Shown here: piece by piece, positions 35,099-44,055 of the stretch | How positions within the stretch are numbered: position 1 is the first letter of the stretch | How the letters are laid out: every line of letters begins with the position of its first letter | Assembly (NCBI RefSeq): GCF_018736065.1 | Contig: NZ_CP076128.1 | Location: 1,736,001-1,800,000 of the forward strand | DNA: 64,000 bases | Reading direction: 5' to 3' | From: Flammeovirga kamogawensis | GTDB taxonomy: Bacteria; Bacteroidota; Bacteroidia; Cytophagales; Flammeovirgaceae | Notes under the pieces: model-generated | The model's input: the letters and a program-made list of their open reading frames with translations, nothing else | Told to the model about the DNA's origin: nothing | The model's database searches: none | Made by a program: the position numbers and the translations under genes

Positions 35099-36745
35099 AT
35101 GACAAGAAGACGACTCATAACCATCATTACACTTATGTGTATTGCAATGTTTGGTTTAGCATCTCTCCAGTACTATTGGATTAAAGAAGCTATTACAGAA
35201 CGTAAAGGACATTTTGAGCAAGAAATTGGGGAAACACTTACCAATGTTGTAAAAAGATTGGAACAACAAGAGGTACTTCAAGTAACTAAAAGATTTCTTG
35301 ATGATATTTCTGTCACCAATAGTAATGTCGCTGTTCATTATGATTCGGCCAAACAACAGGCTTATTGGACTAGTAAACAAAACATTAATATAAGTCAGAC
35401 AATAAGTTCTGATAAATTGGCAAAGCAAGGTATTGCCTATAAAGTGCAGGAAAAGGCTGAAATTAAAAAGTCTGGAACAGCAACTAAAACAGTATTATCT
35501 GATATCGAAGGATCAAAATATGGTATCAATGATTCTACAAATGCAGGGTCAACGTTAGTAAGTAACATTACGAACGATTCTACTGCTAGAAAGCGTTTGG
35601 ACATTGCTATGGACCTTATCATGAAGAAAACAGATCTTGTTAACCAAGTGGTTTCTGAAATGATTATGGCAGAGAACACAATGCTACAAGATCGTGTCAA
35701 CTTTGAAATGCTCGACTCATTGTTAGTACAAGAAATGGAAAGTAAAGGCATAAAAACAAATTATGAATTTGCTGTTGTTCAGAAAGAAGGCGATAGAGAG
35801 ACGGTTATTATGAGTAGTAACGTCGAAAAAAATGCAGAAATAATTAAGAGTAATTATCATATTACACTATTTCCAAAAGATATTTTTGATAATTCTAACA
35901 CATTATACCTGCAATTTCCACAAGAAAATAAGTTCTTAATCAGTAAAATGAGGTTTGTCTTATTTTCATCTTTAGGATTTATTTTGTTAACACTTCTTAC
36001 TTTCGTCTTTGCTGCCCGAACAATTATTGAACAGAAACGTATTTCAGAAATAACGAATGACTTCATAAGTAATATGACGCATGAGTTAAAAACCCCAATA
36101 TCTACTGTGGCATTAGCTACAGAGGCATTAATGGACCCAGATGTTCAGAAAATGCCAAGTATAACGGGTAGATATTTAGGTATTATAAAAGATGAAAATC
36201 AACGCCTTAGTCGTCAGGTAGAGAGAGTATTACAAATTGCTAGAATTGAAAGAGGAGATTTGAAACTTCGTAAAGTTGAAGTTGATATGCATAAAATAAT
36301 GCAAACCGCTTTTGATAACACATTGATAAAGATTGAAGACCGTGGAGGTAAACTTTCTTTCAATTGGGCAGCTGGTGATACAATTGTTAAAGGAGATGAG
36401 TTACATTTGTCTAATATTATTTTTAACTTGTTAGATAATGCAAATAAGTATTCTCCGGATACACCAAAAATTGATCTTTCAGCAGTCTGTAAAAAAGATA
36501 TGCTTGAAATTAGGATTAAGGATGAAGGACAAGGAATACCTAAAGAACATATTAGTAAGATTTTTGATAAATTTTACAGAGTGCCAACAGGAAATGTACA
36601 CAATGTAAAAGGCTTTGGTTTAGGCTTAAGTTATGTCAAAAATATTGTAGAGGCTCACAACGGCACTATAAAGTGTAAAAGTGAACTCGAAAAAGGAAGT
36701 GAATTTATTATACAACTACCAATATCTCAAGATGGACAAAACTAG
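35099..36745 (+). CDS. Sensor histidine kinase (RprX-like)
   Basis: The 548-residue inner-membrane kinase has a TM helix near 7-27, a periplasmic sensor region (about 28-275) with no recognised domain, a second TM (about 283-305), then HisKA with the phospho-accepting H328 in NMTHELKTPIST. The HATPase follows: N box NIIFNLLDNANKYS, G1 IKDEGQGIP, F box FDKFYRVPTGN, G2 GFGLGLSYV. It phosphorylates the response regulator whose start codon overlaps its 3' end by 14 bp. It resembles the RprX/RprY type of Bacteroidota; the signal is unknown. Confidence 0.93.
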   Translation: MTRRRLITIITLMCIAMFGLASLQYYWIKEAITERKGHFEQEIGETLTNVVKRLEQQEVLQVTKRFLDDISVTNSNVAVHYDSAKQQAYWTSKQNINISQTISSDKLAKQGIAYKVQEKAEIKKSGTATKTVLSDIEGSKYGINDSTNAGSTLVSNITNDSTARKRLDIAMDLIMKKTDLVNQVVSEMIMAENTMLQDRVNFEMLDSLLVQEMESKGIKTNYEFAVVQKEGDRETVIMSSNVEKNAEIIKSNYHITLFPKDIFDNSNTLYLQFPQENKFLISKMRFVLFSSLGFILLTLLTFVFAARTIIEQKRISEITNDFISNMTHELKTPISTVALATEALMDPDVQKMPSITGRYLGIIKDENQRLSRQVERVLQIARIERGDLKLRKVEVDMHKIMQTAFDNTLIKIEDRGGKLSFNWAAGDTIVKGDELHLSNIIFNLLDNANKYSPDTPKIDLSAVCKKDMLEIRIKDEGQGIPKEHISKIFDKFYRVPTGNVHNVKGFGLGLSYVKNIVEAHNGTIKCKSELEKGSEFIIQLPISQDGQN

Positions 36746-37439
36746 AATTTTACTTGCGGAAGACGATCCTAATTTAGGAATGTTACTTACAGAGTATTTA
36801 GAAGTTAAAAACTTTGATGTTACTCGCGCACAAGACGGAGAGGAAGCATTAAGGGCATATCAAGATGGAGATCATGACTTATGTATTTTTGATGTAATGA
36901 TGCCTAAAATGGATGGGTATACATTAGCTGAAAGAATCCGTAAATCTGACGTTGATATTCCAATTTTCTTCTTGACTGCAAAGTCTATGAAAGAAGATAC
37001 TTTAAGAGGTTTTGAAGTTGGAGCAGATGATTACATTACTAAGCCTTTCTCTATGGAAGAGCTTTTAGCACGTATTACATCTATTTTAAGAAGAACTAAG
37101 AGTAAAACAGATTCAAAAGAAAAACAAACGATTTTCGAAGTCGGTAAATTTACTTTTGATTTCAATGCTCAAATGCTACGTTACAATGATGATGGTTCAG
37201 AACAACGTTTAACGTCTAAAGAATCTGCATTATTACGTTTATTGGCTATTCATAAGAACGAAATTATGGATAGATCTTTAGCCTTAAAGAAAATTTGGTT
37301 AGATGATAACTACTTCAACTCAAGAAGTATGGACGTTTATATCACAAAGCTTAGAAAATTCTTAAAGCCTGATGATAATTTACGTATTGTAAATGTTCAC
37401 GGTCAAGGATTTAAACTTGTTGAACTAGGTACAGAATAA
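36732..37439 (+). CDS. OmpR-family response regulator (RprY-like)
   Basis: The 235-residue regulator starts at the ATG at 36732 (MDKTRILLAEDDPNLG); a longer frame upstream lies inside the kinase and lacks homology. The receiver domain has acidic pocket E10-D11-D12 (AEDD), phosphorylation site D54 (FDVMMPKMDGY) and K in DYITKPFS (about 101-108). The C-terminal winged-helix DNA-binding domain follows (TSKESALLRLLAIHKNEI ... SMDVYITKLRKFL). Overlapping start with the kinase implies coupled expression. A strong terminator follows. Confidence 0.95.
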   Translation: MDKTRILLAEDDPNLGMLLTEYLEVKNFDVTRAQDGEEALRAYQDGDHDLCIFDVMMPKMDGYTLAERIRKSDVDIPIFFLTAKSMKEDTLRGFEVGADDYITKPFSMEELLARITSILRRTKSKTDSKEKQTIFEVGKFTFDFNAQMLRYNDDGSEQRLTSKESALLRLLAIHKNEIMDRSLALKKIWLDDNYFNSRSMDVYITKLRKFLKPDDNLRIVNVHGQGFKLVELGTE

Positions 37440-37464
37440 GTTCTATCTCTAGTAATCAACTTTT

Positions 37465-37498
37465 AAAAAGCCATTTCTTAACTGAAATGGCTTTTTTT
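37465..37498 (+). terminator. Terminator of the two-component operon
   Basis: AGCCATTTC/GAAATGGCT stem (37469-37477 with 37484-37492) with flanking A/T pairs and a T7 run, 30 bp after the regulator stop. Confidence 0.9.
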
Positions 37499-37646
37499 AT
37501 TTGAGTCTTTTTTTAATTAAAATAGTGTTAAATACAGCCATATTTCAAACAAATGTGACCCGTTTCACATTTGGTGGATAGATACTTTCTTAAAATTGCA
37601 GTAGATTATAAGAAACACTACATAAACCTAGAAAGAAGAATACATT

Positions 37647-38576
37647 ATGAAAAAGTTACTCATATTACTATTAGTCACAATTAGTTGTCAATTTATATAC
37701 GCTCAAAATATGGAAAATCAACTTCCTTCTTGGAATAAACTTACAGACTTTGAAAAATATGTAATTGTAGATAAAGGAACAGAAAGACCTGGAACTGGAA
37801 TATATAATGCACATTTTGAAGAGGGAACATATACTTGTAAACGTTGCAATAGCCCATTATATACATCTGCAGATAAGTTTGATGGACATTGTGGATGGCC
37901 TAGTTTTGATGACGAAATAGAAGGGGCTGTAAAAAGAAAAACTGACGCTGATGGTAGAAGAACAGAAATTCTTTGCGCTAACTGTGATGCTCACTTAGGT
38001 CATGTTTTTGAAGGAGAACACCTAACAGATAAAAATGTAAGACATTGCGTTAACTCAGTATCTTTAAATTTTGAACCTGTAACTGTTGCAGAAGAGAACG
38101 TTGCAATATTTGCTGGTGGGTGCTTTTGGGGAGTAGAATATTACTTTGCTGAATTACCAGGGGTATTGAAAACAGAAGTTGGCTATACTGGAGGAAAAAA
38201 GAACAACCCTTCTTACAGAGAGGTCTGTTACACAGATACAGGGCATGCAGAGGCATTACAAGTAACCTATGACCCATCAAAAGTTACTTATGAAGAGTTA
38301 GCAAAATTATTCTTCGAAATACACGATCCTACACAAGTAGATAGACAAGGTCCTGATGTTGGTACACAATACAGATCTGAAGTATTTTATACTAATAATA
38401 ATCAAAAAGAAATTGCAGAGAAATTAATTGCTGAATTAGAAGAAAATGGATATAAAGTAGCAACAAAAGTTACAGAAGCTTCTACTTTTTGGGATGCGGA
38501 AGAGTATCACCAAATGTATTACTTCAAGAAAAACAAAACCCCATATTGTCATATCAAAACAGAGCGATTCAAATAA
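37647..38576 (+). CDS. msrBA: Exported peptide methionine sulfoxide reductase MsrB-MsrA fusion
   Basis: The 309-residue bifunctional repair enzyme has signal peptide MKKLLILLLVTISCQFIYAQ, then MsrB (about 25-145) with zinc-binding CxxC pairs (CKRC and CANC), SGYNAH-like TGIYNAHFEEG, CGWPSF and catalytic C134 in RHCVNSVSL. MsrA follows (about 151-309) with catalytic C159 in GGCFWG and EVGYTGG. MsrB reduces R- and MsrA S-methionine sulfoxide. The B-then-A order and the signal peptide imply a periplasmic or envelope role, needing an envelope thiol reductant not seen here. Confidence 0.95.
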   Translation: MKKLLILLLVTISCQFIYAQNMENQLPSWNKLTDFEKYVIVDKGTERPGTGIYNAHFEEGTYTCKRCNSPLYTSADKFDGHCGWPSFDDEIEGAVKRKTDADGRRTEILCANCDAHLGHVFEGEHLTDKNVRHCVNSVSLNFEPVTVAEENVAIFAGGCFWGVEYYFAELPGVLKTEVGYTGGKKNNPSYREVCYTDTGHAEALQVTYDPSKVTYEELAKLFFEIHDPTQVDRQGPDVGTQYRSEVFYTNNNQKEIAEKLIAELEENGYKVATKVTEASTFWDAEEYHQMYYFKKNKTPYCHIKTERFK

Positions 38577-38599
38577 ATTAGAATCCTATTTACAAAAAC

Positions 38600-38636
38600 A
38601 AAGGTTGTAATAAATATTTTTATTGCAACCTTTTTT
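38600..38636 (+). terminator. Terminator of msrBA
   Basis: AGGTTGTAATA pairs with TATTGCAACCT (one G-U) and is followed by TTTTTT, 25 bp after the stop. It overlaps any longer start of the next gene, supporting the start at 38659. Confidence 0.85.
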
Positions 38637-38658
38637 ATATTCACTCAAAAAAAAGATT

Positions 38659-39222
38659 ATGATGCATTTAGTTATTAATTGTGGCAGTAGTAAAACCGTT
38701 CACATTGGTGAGTTATTGACAAGTTTAGGATTGAAAAATAAAACTATTGAACTTGAACAACTAACCAAAAAAGATTACCAAGATGTAGATAAGATCATTA
38801 TTAGTGGTGCTCCTATTTTACTTTCAAAAGTTGACAATGGTATATATATTCAAAAACTTAAATTTTTACTTCATTTAAATGTACCTGTATTGGGTATCTG
38901 TTTTGGGCATCAAATGCTAGGGGTTTTAGAAGGAGGAAAAGTAACTTTAACTACAGAAGCACGTGAGAAAGAAGTAATACAACAACTAAAACCTAACGAT
39001 AAAATATTCACTAATATCCCACAGCACAGTGCGTTTGAAGAAGATCATTGCGAAAGCGTCTCATTAACAAGTGCATTTGAACTACTTGCTAATTCTCGTT
39101 CCTGTAACAATGAAGTAATGAAACATAAAACACGTTTATGGTATGGGGTACAATTCCATCCTGAAGTTACCGATGTTGTTGGAAAACGTTTAATTGAAAA
39201 TTGGTTGAATCTTTGCTATTAA
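38659..39222 (+). CDS. Class I glutamine amidotransferase (GMP synthase subunit A-like)
   Basis: The 187-residue single-domain amidotransferase has C81 in the nucleophile elbow GICFGHQ, and H167 and E169 in QFHPEV. The frame also opens at a TTG at 38623, but that lies in the preceding terminator, so I use 38659. It resembles stand-alone GuaA-type glutaminase subunits and related small GATases, but there is no synthetase partner nearby, so the acceptor is unknown. Confidence 0.85.
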   Translation: MMHLVINCGSSKTVHIGELLTSLGLKNKTIELEQLTKKDYQDVDKIIISGAPILLSKVDNGIYIQKLKFLLHLNVPVLGICFGHQMLGVLEGGKVTLTTEAREKEVIQQLKPNDKIFTNIPQHSAFEEDHCESVSLTSAFELLANSRSCNNEVMKHKTRLWYGVQFHPEVTDVVGKRLIENWLNLCY

Positions 39223-39293
39223 CTGTGCTAGTAAATTATTTATACTAACACAATTACGTATTGCAAACATATTTATCCTTCTTAATCAAAATT

Positions 39294-41522
39294 ATGCTCG
39301 TATTAAATGTATTGAGCATATCTACTTTCGTATACGCGGATCAGGTAGAAAGCTCTAGAATTGAGCAAGTATACAATATGCCCGATAACGAGGATAAAGT
39401 AAACATTCTTGCCTCAATGGCTATTATTGAGACAGAAAGAAACCCTTCTAAGCATACACCTCCATTTAAATTAGTAAATGACGCAATAAAGGTGGCCAAA
39501 AGGATAAATAATAAAGTAGCACTAACCAATGCCTTAAATACAAAGGCAATCATTTTTAGAAAATTCTCTACTTTCGATCAAGCCATCGATTACCATTTAC
39601 AAGCCATTAGTCTTGCAGAAAAATCGTTAGATGAGACTGAAAAAGTAGACCTCTTAATGGATTTAGGCTGTACATATAGGGTAAGTTTAAATTATCAGAA
39701 AGCTAAAGAATGTTTTAATCAAGCAAAAACATTAGCTCATGATTTACAACTCTACGAAAGAGAAAGTATTTGTATGCTAAATAATGCCTATTTATATATT
39801 TCTATTAACGAACAAAAAGAAGCATTAGCCTATTTTAATGAGGCAATTCAACTTTCTGAAGATAAAAAAATTACGGACTCTTATATTTTAAGTACACTTG
39901 GTAAAGGGATTGCTTATACTATAGAAAAGCCCAACTTTAAAGTCTCAAAAAAATATTTTATCGCTACAATTACATCTTCTAAAAAGAAAAAGAGAACGTT
40001 TTACGAAGGTATTGCCAAAATATATTTAGGGAGAACATATCTCCGTTCAAATAATTTAAGTAGAGCTTATAAGTATTTTGTAGAAGCAGTTGCAATACTC
40101 TCTCCTTTAAAAGACTCTTACCATATTCTAGAAAGCTACAAGAGTTTAGATGATGTTCTAAATTTTAGAGATTTTTATGCTGAAGCATTATCATATAAGA
40201 ACTCATTAAAATATTATAGAGGAGAATTGTCTCAAAGCCAGTATAATGCTGCTGTAAAAGAGGAATTAGAATTATTTGGCAACCCAGATAAAGAAGAACT
40301 TGACCATTTAAGGAATGCTCTTTCTGAACTTAAAATGCATTACTCTTTTCTTGACAGTATAAACACTCTTGATGAAGAAGAGGCCGCATTTTTACTTAAA
40401 AACTATCTTGATAATCAGAAAAAGAAATTAAATAACTTAGAAAGTGACCGTTCGTATTTAAGTCATTTATTAAAGGAGACGGAAAAATCTGCAAAACAAA
40501 AAATAGAATTATTAGAACAGAAAAACTTACTACAAAGAACTCTGATTTCTAAACAATATTGGATTGGTATTGCCTTAATATTAATTGTAGTATTTATAAG
40601 TTCTATGGGCATTATGCAGTTTAGAGTTGCCAAACAAAAGAAAAAAACTAACCTAACCCTACAAGCACAGAATTTAAAAATCTCTGAACAAAATATTGAG
40701 ATTCAAACCACAGCAGATCAACTTCAAGAAACACTTGTAAAACTTCAATATCAAAATAAAAAGACAGAAGAAAGTATTCAGGCAGGTTGGAAGATTCAAA
40801 ATGCAATGTTACCAACTACATCTGAGTTTGAAGATGTTTTTTCTGATTACTTTGTGTTTTACCAACCAAGAGATATTGTGTCTGGTGATTTTTATTGGGT
40901 AGGAAAAAAAGAAGACGGACACATTATTGTAGCCGCTTTAGACTGTACAGGACATGGTATACCAGGCGCTTTTATGTCTATGATGGGTAATGCGCTCATT
41001 CATCAGGTTGTGCAAGTAGAAGGCGAAATAGACCCTAGTATTATTTTACAAAAAATTGATAATTATATATCAAAAGCTTTACATCAAGGAAGAAATACAG
41101 ATTCTAGAGAAGGAATGGATGTTTCTATTTGTGTAATAAACCCAAGTAAAACACACCTAGAATTTTCTGGAGCTAAGAACCCGTTACTAATCATTAGTCA
41201 TCAAGAACCTACTTTTTATAAAGGAACAAATAGACATGTGGGCGGAAATAGATCGTCTAAGAAAACAGCTATCACCTTCGATAAAAGTAAAATTGAAATT
41301 AGACCAAGTGACCGCTTCTATATTTATTCAGATGGGTATCAAGATCAATTTGGTGGGCCAGAGAATAAAAAATTCATGAGAAAACAACTTATTGAAAAGC
41401 TATGCAAGACATCTACTCTATCTATGGCTGAACAAAAAGAGGTAATGAAAACTACGTTCCTAGAATGGAAAGGAGAACAAAAACAACTAGATGACTTATT
41501 ATTAATTGGCTTTAAATGCTAA
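39294..41522 (+). CDS. TPR sensor protein with SpoIIE-type PP2C phosphatase domain
   Basis: The start at 39294 gives 742 residues with a signal peptide (MLVLNVLSISTFVYA); a TTG further upstream is the only alternative. Tetratricopeptide repeats fill about 60-330 (e.g. LLMDLGCTYRVSLNYQKAKECFNQA). A coiled coil, one TM helix (WIGIALILIVVFISSMGIM, about 422-440) and a second coiled coil follow. A SpoIIE/RsbU phosphatase domain ends the protein (about 500-742) with the metal-binding aspartates in SGDFYW, LDCTGHGIPGAFMS, EGMDVSIC and LDDLLLIG. It probably dephosphorylates an anti-sigma antagonist or similar target; no partner switch genes are visible nearby. Confidence 0.9.
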   Translation: MLVLNVLSISTFVYADQVESSRIEQVYNMPDNEDKVNILASMAIIETERNPSKHTPPFKLVNDAIKVAKRINNKVALTNALNTKAIIFRKFSTFDQAIDYHLQAISLAEKSLDETEKVDLLMDLGCTYRVSLNYQKAKECFNQAKTLAHDLQLYERESICMLNNAYLYISINEQKEALAYFNEAIQLSEDKKITDSYILSTLGKGIAYTIEKPNFKVSKKYFIATITSSKKKKRTFYEGIAKIYLGRTYLRSNNLSRAYKYFVEAVAILSPLKDSYHILESYKSLDDVLNFRDFYAEALSYKNSLKYYRGELSQSQYNAAVKEELELFGNPDKEELDHLRNALSELKMHYSFLDSINTLDEEEAAFLLKNYLDNQKKKLNNLESDRSYLSHLLKETEKSAKQKIELLEQKNLLQRTLISKQYWIGIALILIVVFISSMGIMQFRVAKQKKKTNLTLQAQNLKISEQNIEIQTTADQLQETLVKLQYQNKKTEESIQAGWKIQNAMLPTTSEFEDVFSDYFVFYQPRDIVSGDFYWVGKKEDGHIIVAALDCTGHGIPGAFMSMMGNALIHQVVQVEGEIDPSIILQKIDNYISKALHQGRNTDSREGMDVSICVINPSKTHLEFSGAKNPLLIISHQEPTFYKGTNRHVGGNRSSKKTAITFDKSKIEIRPSDRFYIYSDGYQDQFGGPENKKFMRKQLIEKLCKTSTLSMAEQKEVMKTTFLEWKGEQKQLDDLLLIGFKC

Positions 41523-41738
41523 TAAAATTATATTATTCAAATAATAGTTTTTCTTTAACGAAGTATTTAAGCTGATTATACAGGTAAATTACTCCTTTTT
41601 TTAGTTATTAGGCATTCATAATTTATACTTTGATACTCTGAGACTTACATCTCTTAGATAAAAATATTATATCGATTCACATCAGTAGGGCTGCTTCATT
41701 AATTGGAGTGGCCTTAGTTGTTTAATATTCTACCTCCC

Positions 41739-42359
41739 TTAAGTATAAAGGTAAATACTTAAAAACATAAGCACACTTCCTAAAAGAACAAACAAGTGCC
41801 AAATGGCGTGATTGTATTTTAACTTTTCCCAAACAAAAAAGACAACACCTAAAGAATAGGCAATACCACCTGCAATCAACAACCAAAACCCATTGGCCAA
41901 TTCAGTATGCAATTCACTCATTTTAAAAACAGCTACCCATCCCATTGCTAAGTAAGCAACATTTGATAACCACTCGTACTTAATTTTGAAAAATAACTTA
42001 TAAGTCATTCCCAAGAACGCAATTGACCAAACCACAATACCTAACCACATACCACCTTTATTTTCTAAAGCTAAAAAGGCAAAAGGTGTATAAGTACCCG
42101 CAATTAAAAAGAAAATACCACTATGATCTAATTTCTGCAACATACTTTTTATATGCTTATCTGCAATTAAATGATACATAGTAGATGATAAATATAAACT
42201 TATCATGCTTACACCAAAAATGATGTATACTATATATTCTAATGTAGAGTTAGCTTTAACTAAAAGTAAAATTAAGCCTATACTACTTAATACAACTCCT
42301 ATTGCGTGGGTAATTGTATTCCAAACTTCTTCCCTATCTCTTACAGTTATTGTATACAT
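41739..42359 (-). CDS. Hemolysin III / PAQR family membrane protein
   Basis: The 206-residue seven-helix membrane protein shows the family pattern: N-terminal EVWNTITHAIGVVLSSIGLILL, then SSTMYHL (about 58-64), LDHSGIFFLIAGTYTPF (about 77-93) with metal-ligand Asp/His, and the C-terminal HAIWHLFVLLGSVLMF containing the HxxxH-type pair. These proteins are related to adiponectin receptors; the haemolysin name is historical. Stand-alone gene with a -7 promoter box 36 bp upstream. Confidence 0.92.
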   Translation of the reverse strand: MYTITVRDREEVWNTITHAIGVVLSSIGLILLLVKANSTLEYIVYIIFGVSMISLYLSSTMYHLIADKHIKSMLQKLDHSGIFFLIAGTYTPFAFLALENKGGMWLGIVVWSIAFLGMTYKLFFKIKYEWLSNVAYLAMGWVAVFKMSELHTELANGFWLLIAGGIAYSLGVVFFVWEKLKYNHAIWHLFVLLGSVLMFLSIYLYT

Positions 42360-42394
42360 ATTCTTGGTAGAATTTAATTAAGTGAATAACCATT

Positions 42395-42402
42395 CAAATA
42401 TA
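42395..42402 (-). promoter_or_regulatory. Putative promoter (-7 box) of the hemolysin III family gene
   Basis: Plus-strand CAAATATA reads TATATTTG on the minus strand, a perfect TAnnTTTG match, placing the transcript start about 30 bp before the ATG. No clear -33 box. Confidence 0.5.
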
Positions 42403-42456
42403 AAACAACTTAAGAGGAGTTTTGGTGACAGTAATTCCGTTAAAAATCAATAAAAC

Positions 42457-42490
42457 ATAAAAAAAGAGGTTATCCCAAAGAATAACCTCT
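42457..42490 (-). terminator. Terminator of nqrF
   Basis: AGAGGTTAT/ATAACCTCT stem (42465-42473 with 42482-42490) with a T run on the minus strand, just past the nqrF stop. Confidence 0.88.
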
Positions 42491-42517
42491 CTTAATATCT
42501 ATAATTAATGCATTTGA

Positions 42518-43828
42518 TTAACCACCGAAGTCGTCAAATAATACATTTTCTTTCGGTACACCGAAATCATCAGTCATCTTAATTACTGCTGCGTTCATCA
42601 TTGGAGGTCCACAGAAGTAGAATTCGATTTCTTCTGGTTCTTCGTGCTTACCTAAGTAATTGTCGATAAGTGCTTGGTGTACAAATCCAGTGAAACCATC
42701 ACCTTCTCTGTCTTCCATGCTTGTTTTATTCGTCCAATTATCTTCTGGTAAAGGCTCAGAAAGAACTTTGTAGAAACGGAAGTTAGGGAATTCATCCTCA
42801 ATTTTTTGGAAGTCTTCTTCGTAGAATAATTCACGACGAGAACGTCCACCATACCAGAACTGAACTTTACGGTCAGTTTTTAAAGTATGGAATAAGTGGA
42901 ATAAATGCGAACGCATTGGAGCCATACCAGCACCACCACCTACATAAATCATTTCAGCACCAGTATCTTTGATGAAGAATTCACCATAAGGACCTGAAAT
43001 TGTAACTTTATCACCTAATTTACGAGAGAACACGTAAGAAGAACAGATACCTGGATTTACATCCATCCAACCGTTTTTCGCTCTATCCCATGGTGGAGTT
43101 GCGATACGGATGTTCAACATCACGATGTTTCCTTCTGCAGGGTGGTTAGCCATTGAGTAAGCACGGAAGATTTCTTCCTCATTTACCATCTTAAGATCCC
43201 AAAGACCAAACTTATCCCAATCTGGTTGGAATTCGTCTGCCTTTTTACCCATACGAGGGTGAGCAGTAATGTCCATATCCTTGAAGTTCACTGTTACTTC
43301 AGGAACGTCAATTTGAATATATCCACCAGCTTCAAAATCAAGTATCTCACCTTCTGGAAGTTGAACTACGAATTCTTTAATGAAAGTTGCTACGTTATAG
43401 TTAGATATAACTTCACATTCCCATTTTTTGATTCCGAAGATTTCTTCTGGTATTTCTACTTCCATGTCTTGTTTTACTTTAACCTGACATGCAAGGCGGA
43501 CGTTTTCGTGTTGTTCGGCACGGCTAAGGTGACCTACTTCGGTAGGGAGAACATCTCCACCACCATCTGTAACGCGACATTTACACATCGCACAAGTACC
43601 ACCACCACCACAAGCAGACGGCAAAAATATTTTTTGCGCTGAAAGTGTAGATAAAAGTGTAGAACCCGCTGCCACAACAACTGGGTTTGACTCATCACCG
43701 TTTAAAACGATTTTTACGTCACCACTTTGCACTAACTTCATCTGTGCGAATAGGAGTACTAAAACCAAGAACAGCATTAAGACCGTAAAGGCCACAATCG
43801 CTGCTGGTACTACTACTGATAATTCCAT
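42518..43828 (-). CDS. nqrF: Na+-translocating NADH:quinone reductase subunit F
   Basis: The 436-residue membrane-anchored flavoprotein has one N-terminal TM helix (5-28), a plant-ferredoxin-type 2Fe-2S domain with C73, C79, C82 and C114 ([14 protein letters not shown] ... LAC), an FAD domain with RAYSMANHP, and an NADH domain with [15 protein letters not shown] and the terminal VLFDDFGG. It takes electrons from NADH and starts the sodium-pumping chain. Unusually, no nqrA-E genes flank it: its own promoter lies upstream and a terminator downstream, so it is monocistronic here. Confidence 0.97.
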   Translation of the reverse strand: MELSVVVPAAIVAFTVLMLFLVLVLLFAQMKLVQSGDVKIVLNGDESNPVVVAAGSTLLSTLSAQKIFLPSACGGGGTCAMCKCRVTDGGGDVLPTEVGHLSRAEQHENVRLACQVKVKQDMEVEIPEEIFGIKKWECEVISNYNVATFIKEFVVQLPEGEILDFEAGGYIQIDVPEVTVNFKDMDITAHPRMGKKADEFQPDWDKFGLWDLKMVNEEEIFRAYSMANHPAEGNIVMLNIRIATPPWDRAKNGWMDVNPGICSSYVFSRKLGDKVTISGPYGEFFIKDTGAEMIYVGGGAGMAPMRSHLFHLFHTLKTDRKVQFWYGGRSRRELFYEEDFQKIEDEFPNFRFYKVLSEPLPEDNWTNKTSMEDREGDGFTGFVHQALIDNYLGKHEEPEEIEFYFCGPPMMNAAVIKMTDDFGVPKENVLFDDFGG

Positions 43829-43877
43829 AATAAAATTTGGAAAGATAAGTTTAAAATTTTTCCTTTAAAATCAACTG

Positions 43878-43908
43878 CAAATATAAAAGGCATCTTCCCT
43901 TTTCAAAA
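43878..43908 (-). promoter_or_regulatory. nqrF promoter (-33 TTTTG, -7 TATATTTG)
   Basis: On the minus strand TTTTG (43904-43908) is followed after 18 bp by TATATTTG (43878-43885), a near-ideal Bacteroidota vegetative promoter. The start would lie about 40 bp before the nqrF ATG. It overlaps the terminator hairpin of the preceding ABC operon. Confidence 0.75.
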
Positions 43909-43925
43909 GGAAAATGCCTTTAAAT
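43883..43925 (-). terminator. Terminator of the ABC exporter operon
   Basis: AAAGGCAT/ATGCCTTT outer arms (43886-43893 with 43914-43921) plus an imperfect inner stem CCTTTT/AAAAGG, ending in T residues on the minus strand. It overlaps the nqrF promoter. Confidence 0.65.
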
Positions 43926-44055
43926 AATTTAAAATTTATGTATTAAATCAAGTATTATCATTTTTATAATGCTTCTAAATATAAAACGGCTGTTCGTTTA
44001 CGTTTATAAACATACAAATCAGCTTTTTTGTTTCATTCAAGCATTAAAACAACTC

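Noticed and set aside
36681-36731. Extended N-terminus of the response regulator
   Set aside because: It lies wholly within the kinase gene, and the receiver domain begins naturally at the ATG at 36732.
41739-42359. A virulence haemolysin
   Set aside because: The family name is historical; the sequence is a PAQR-type membrane protein and says nothing about haemolysis.
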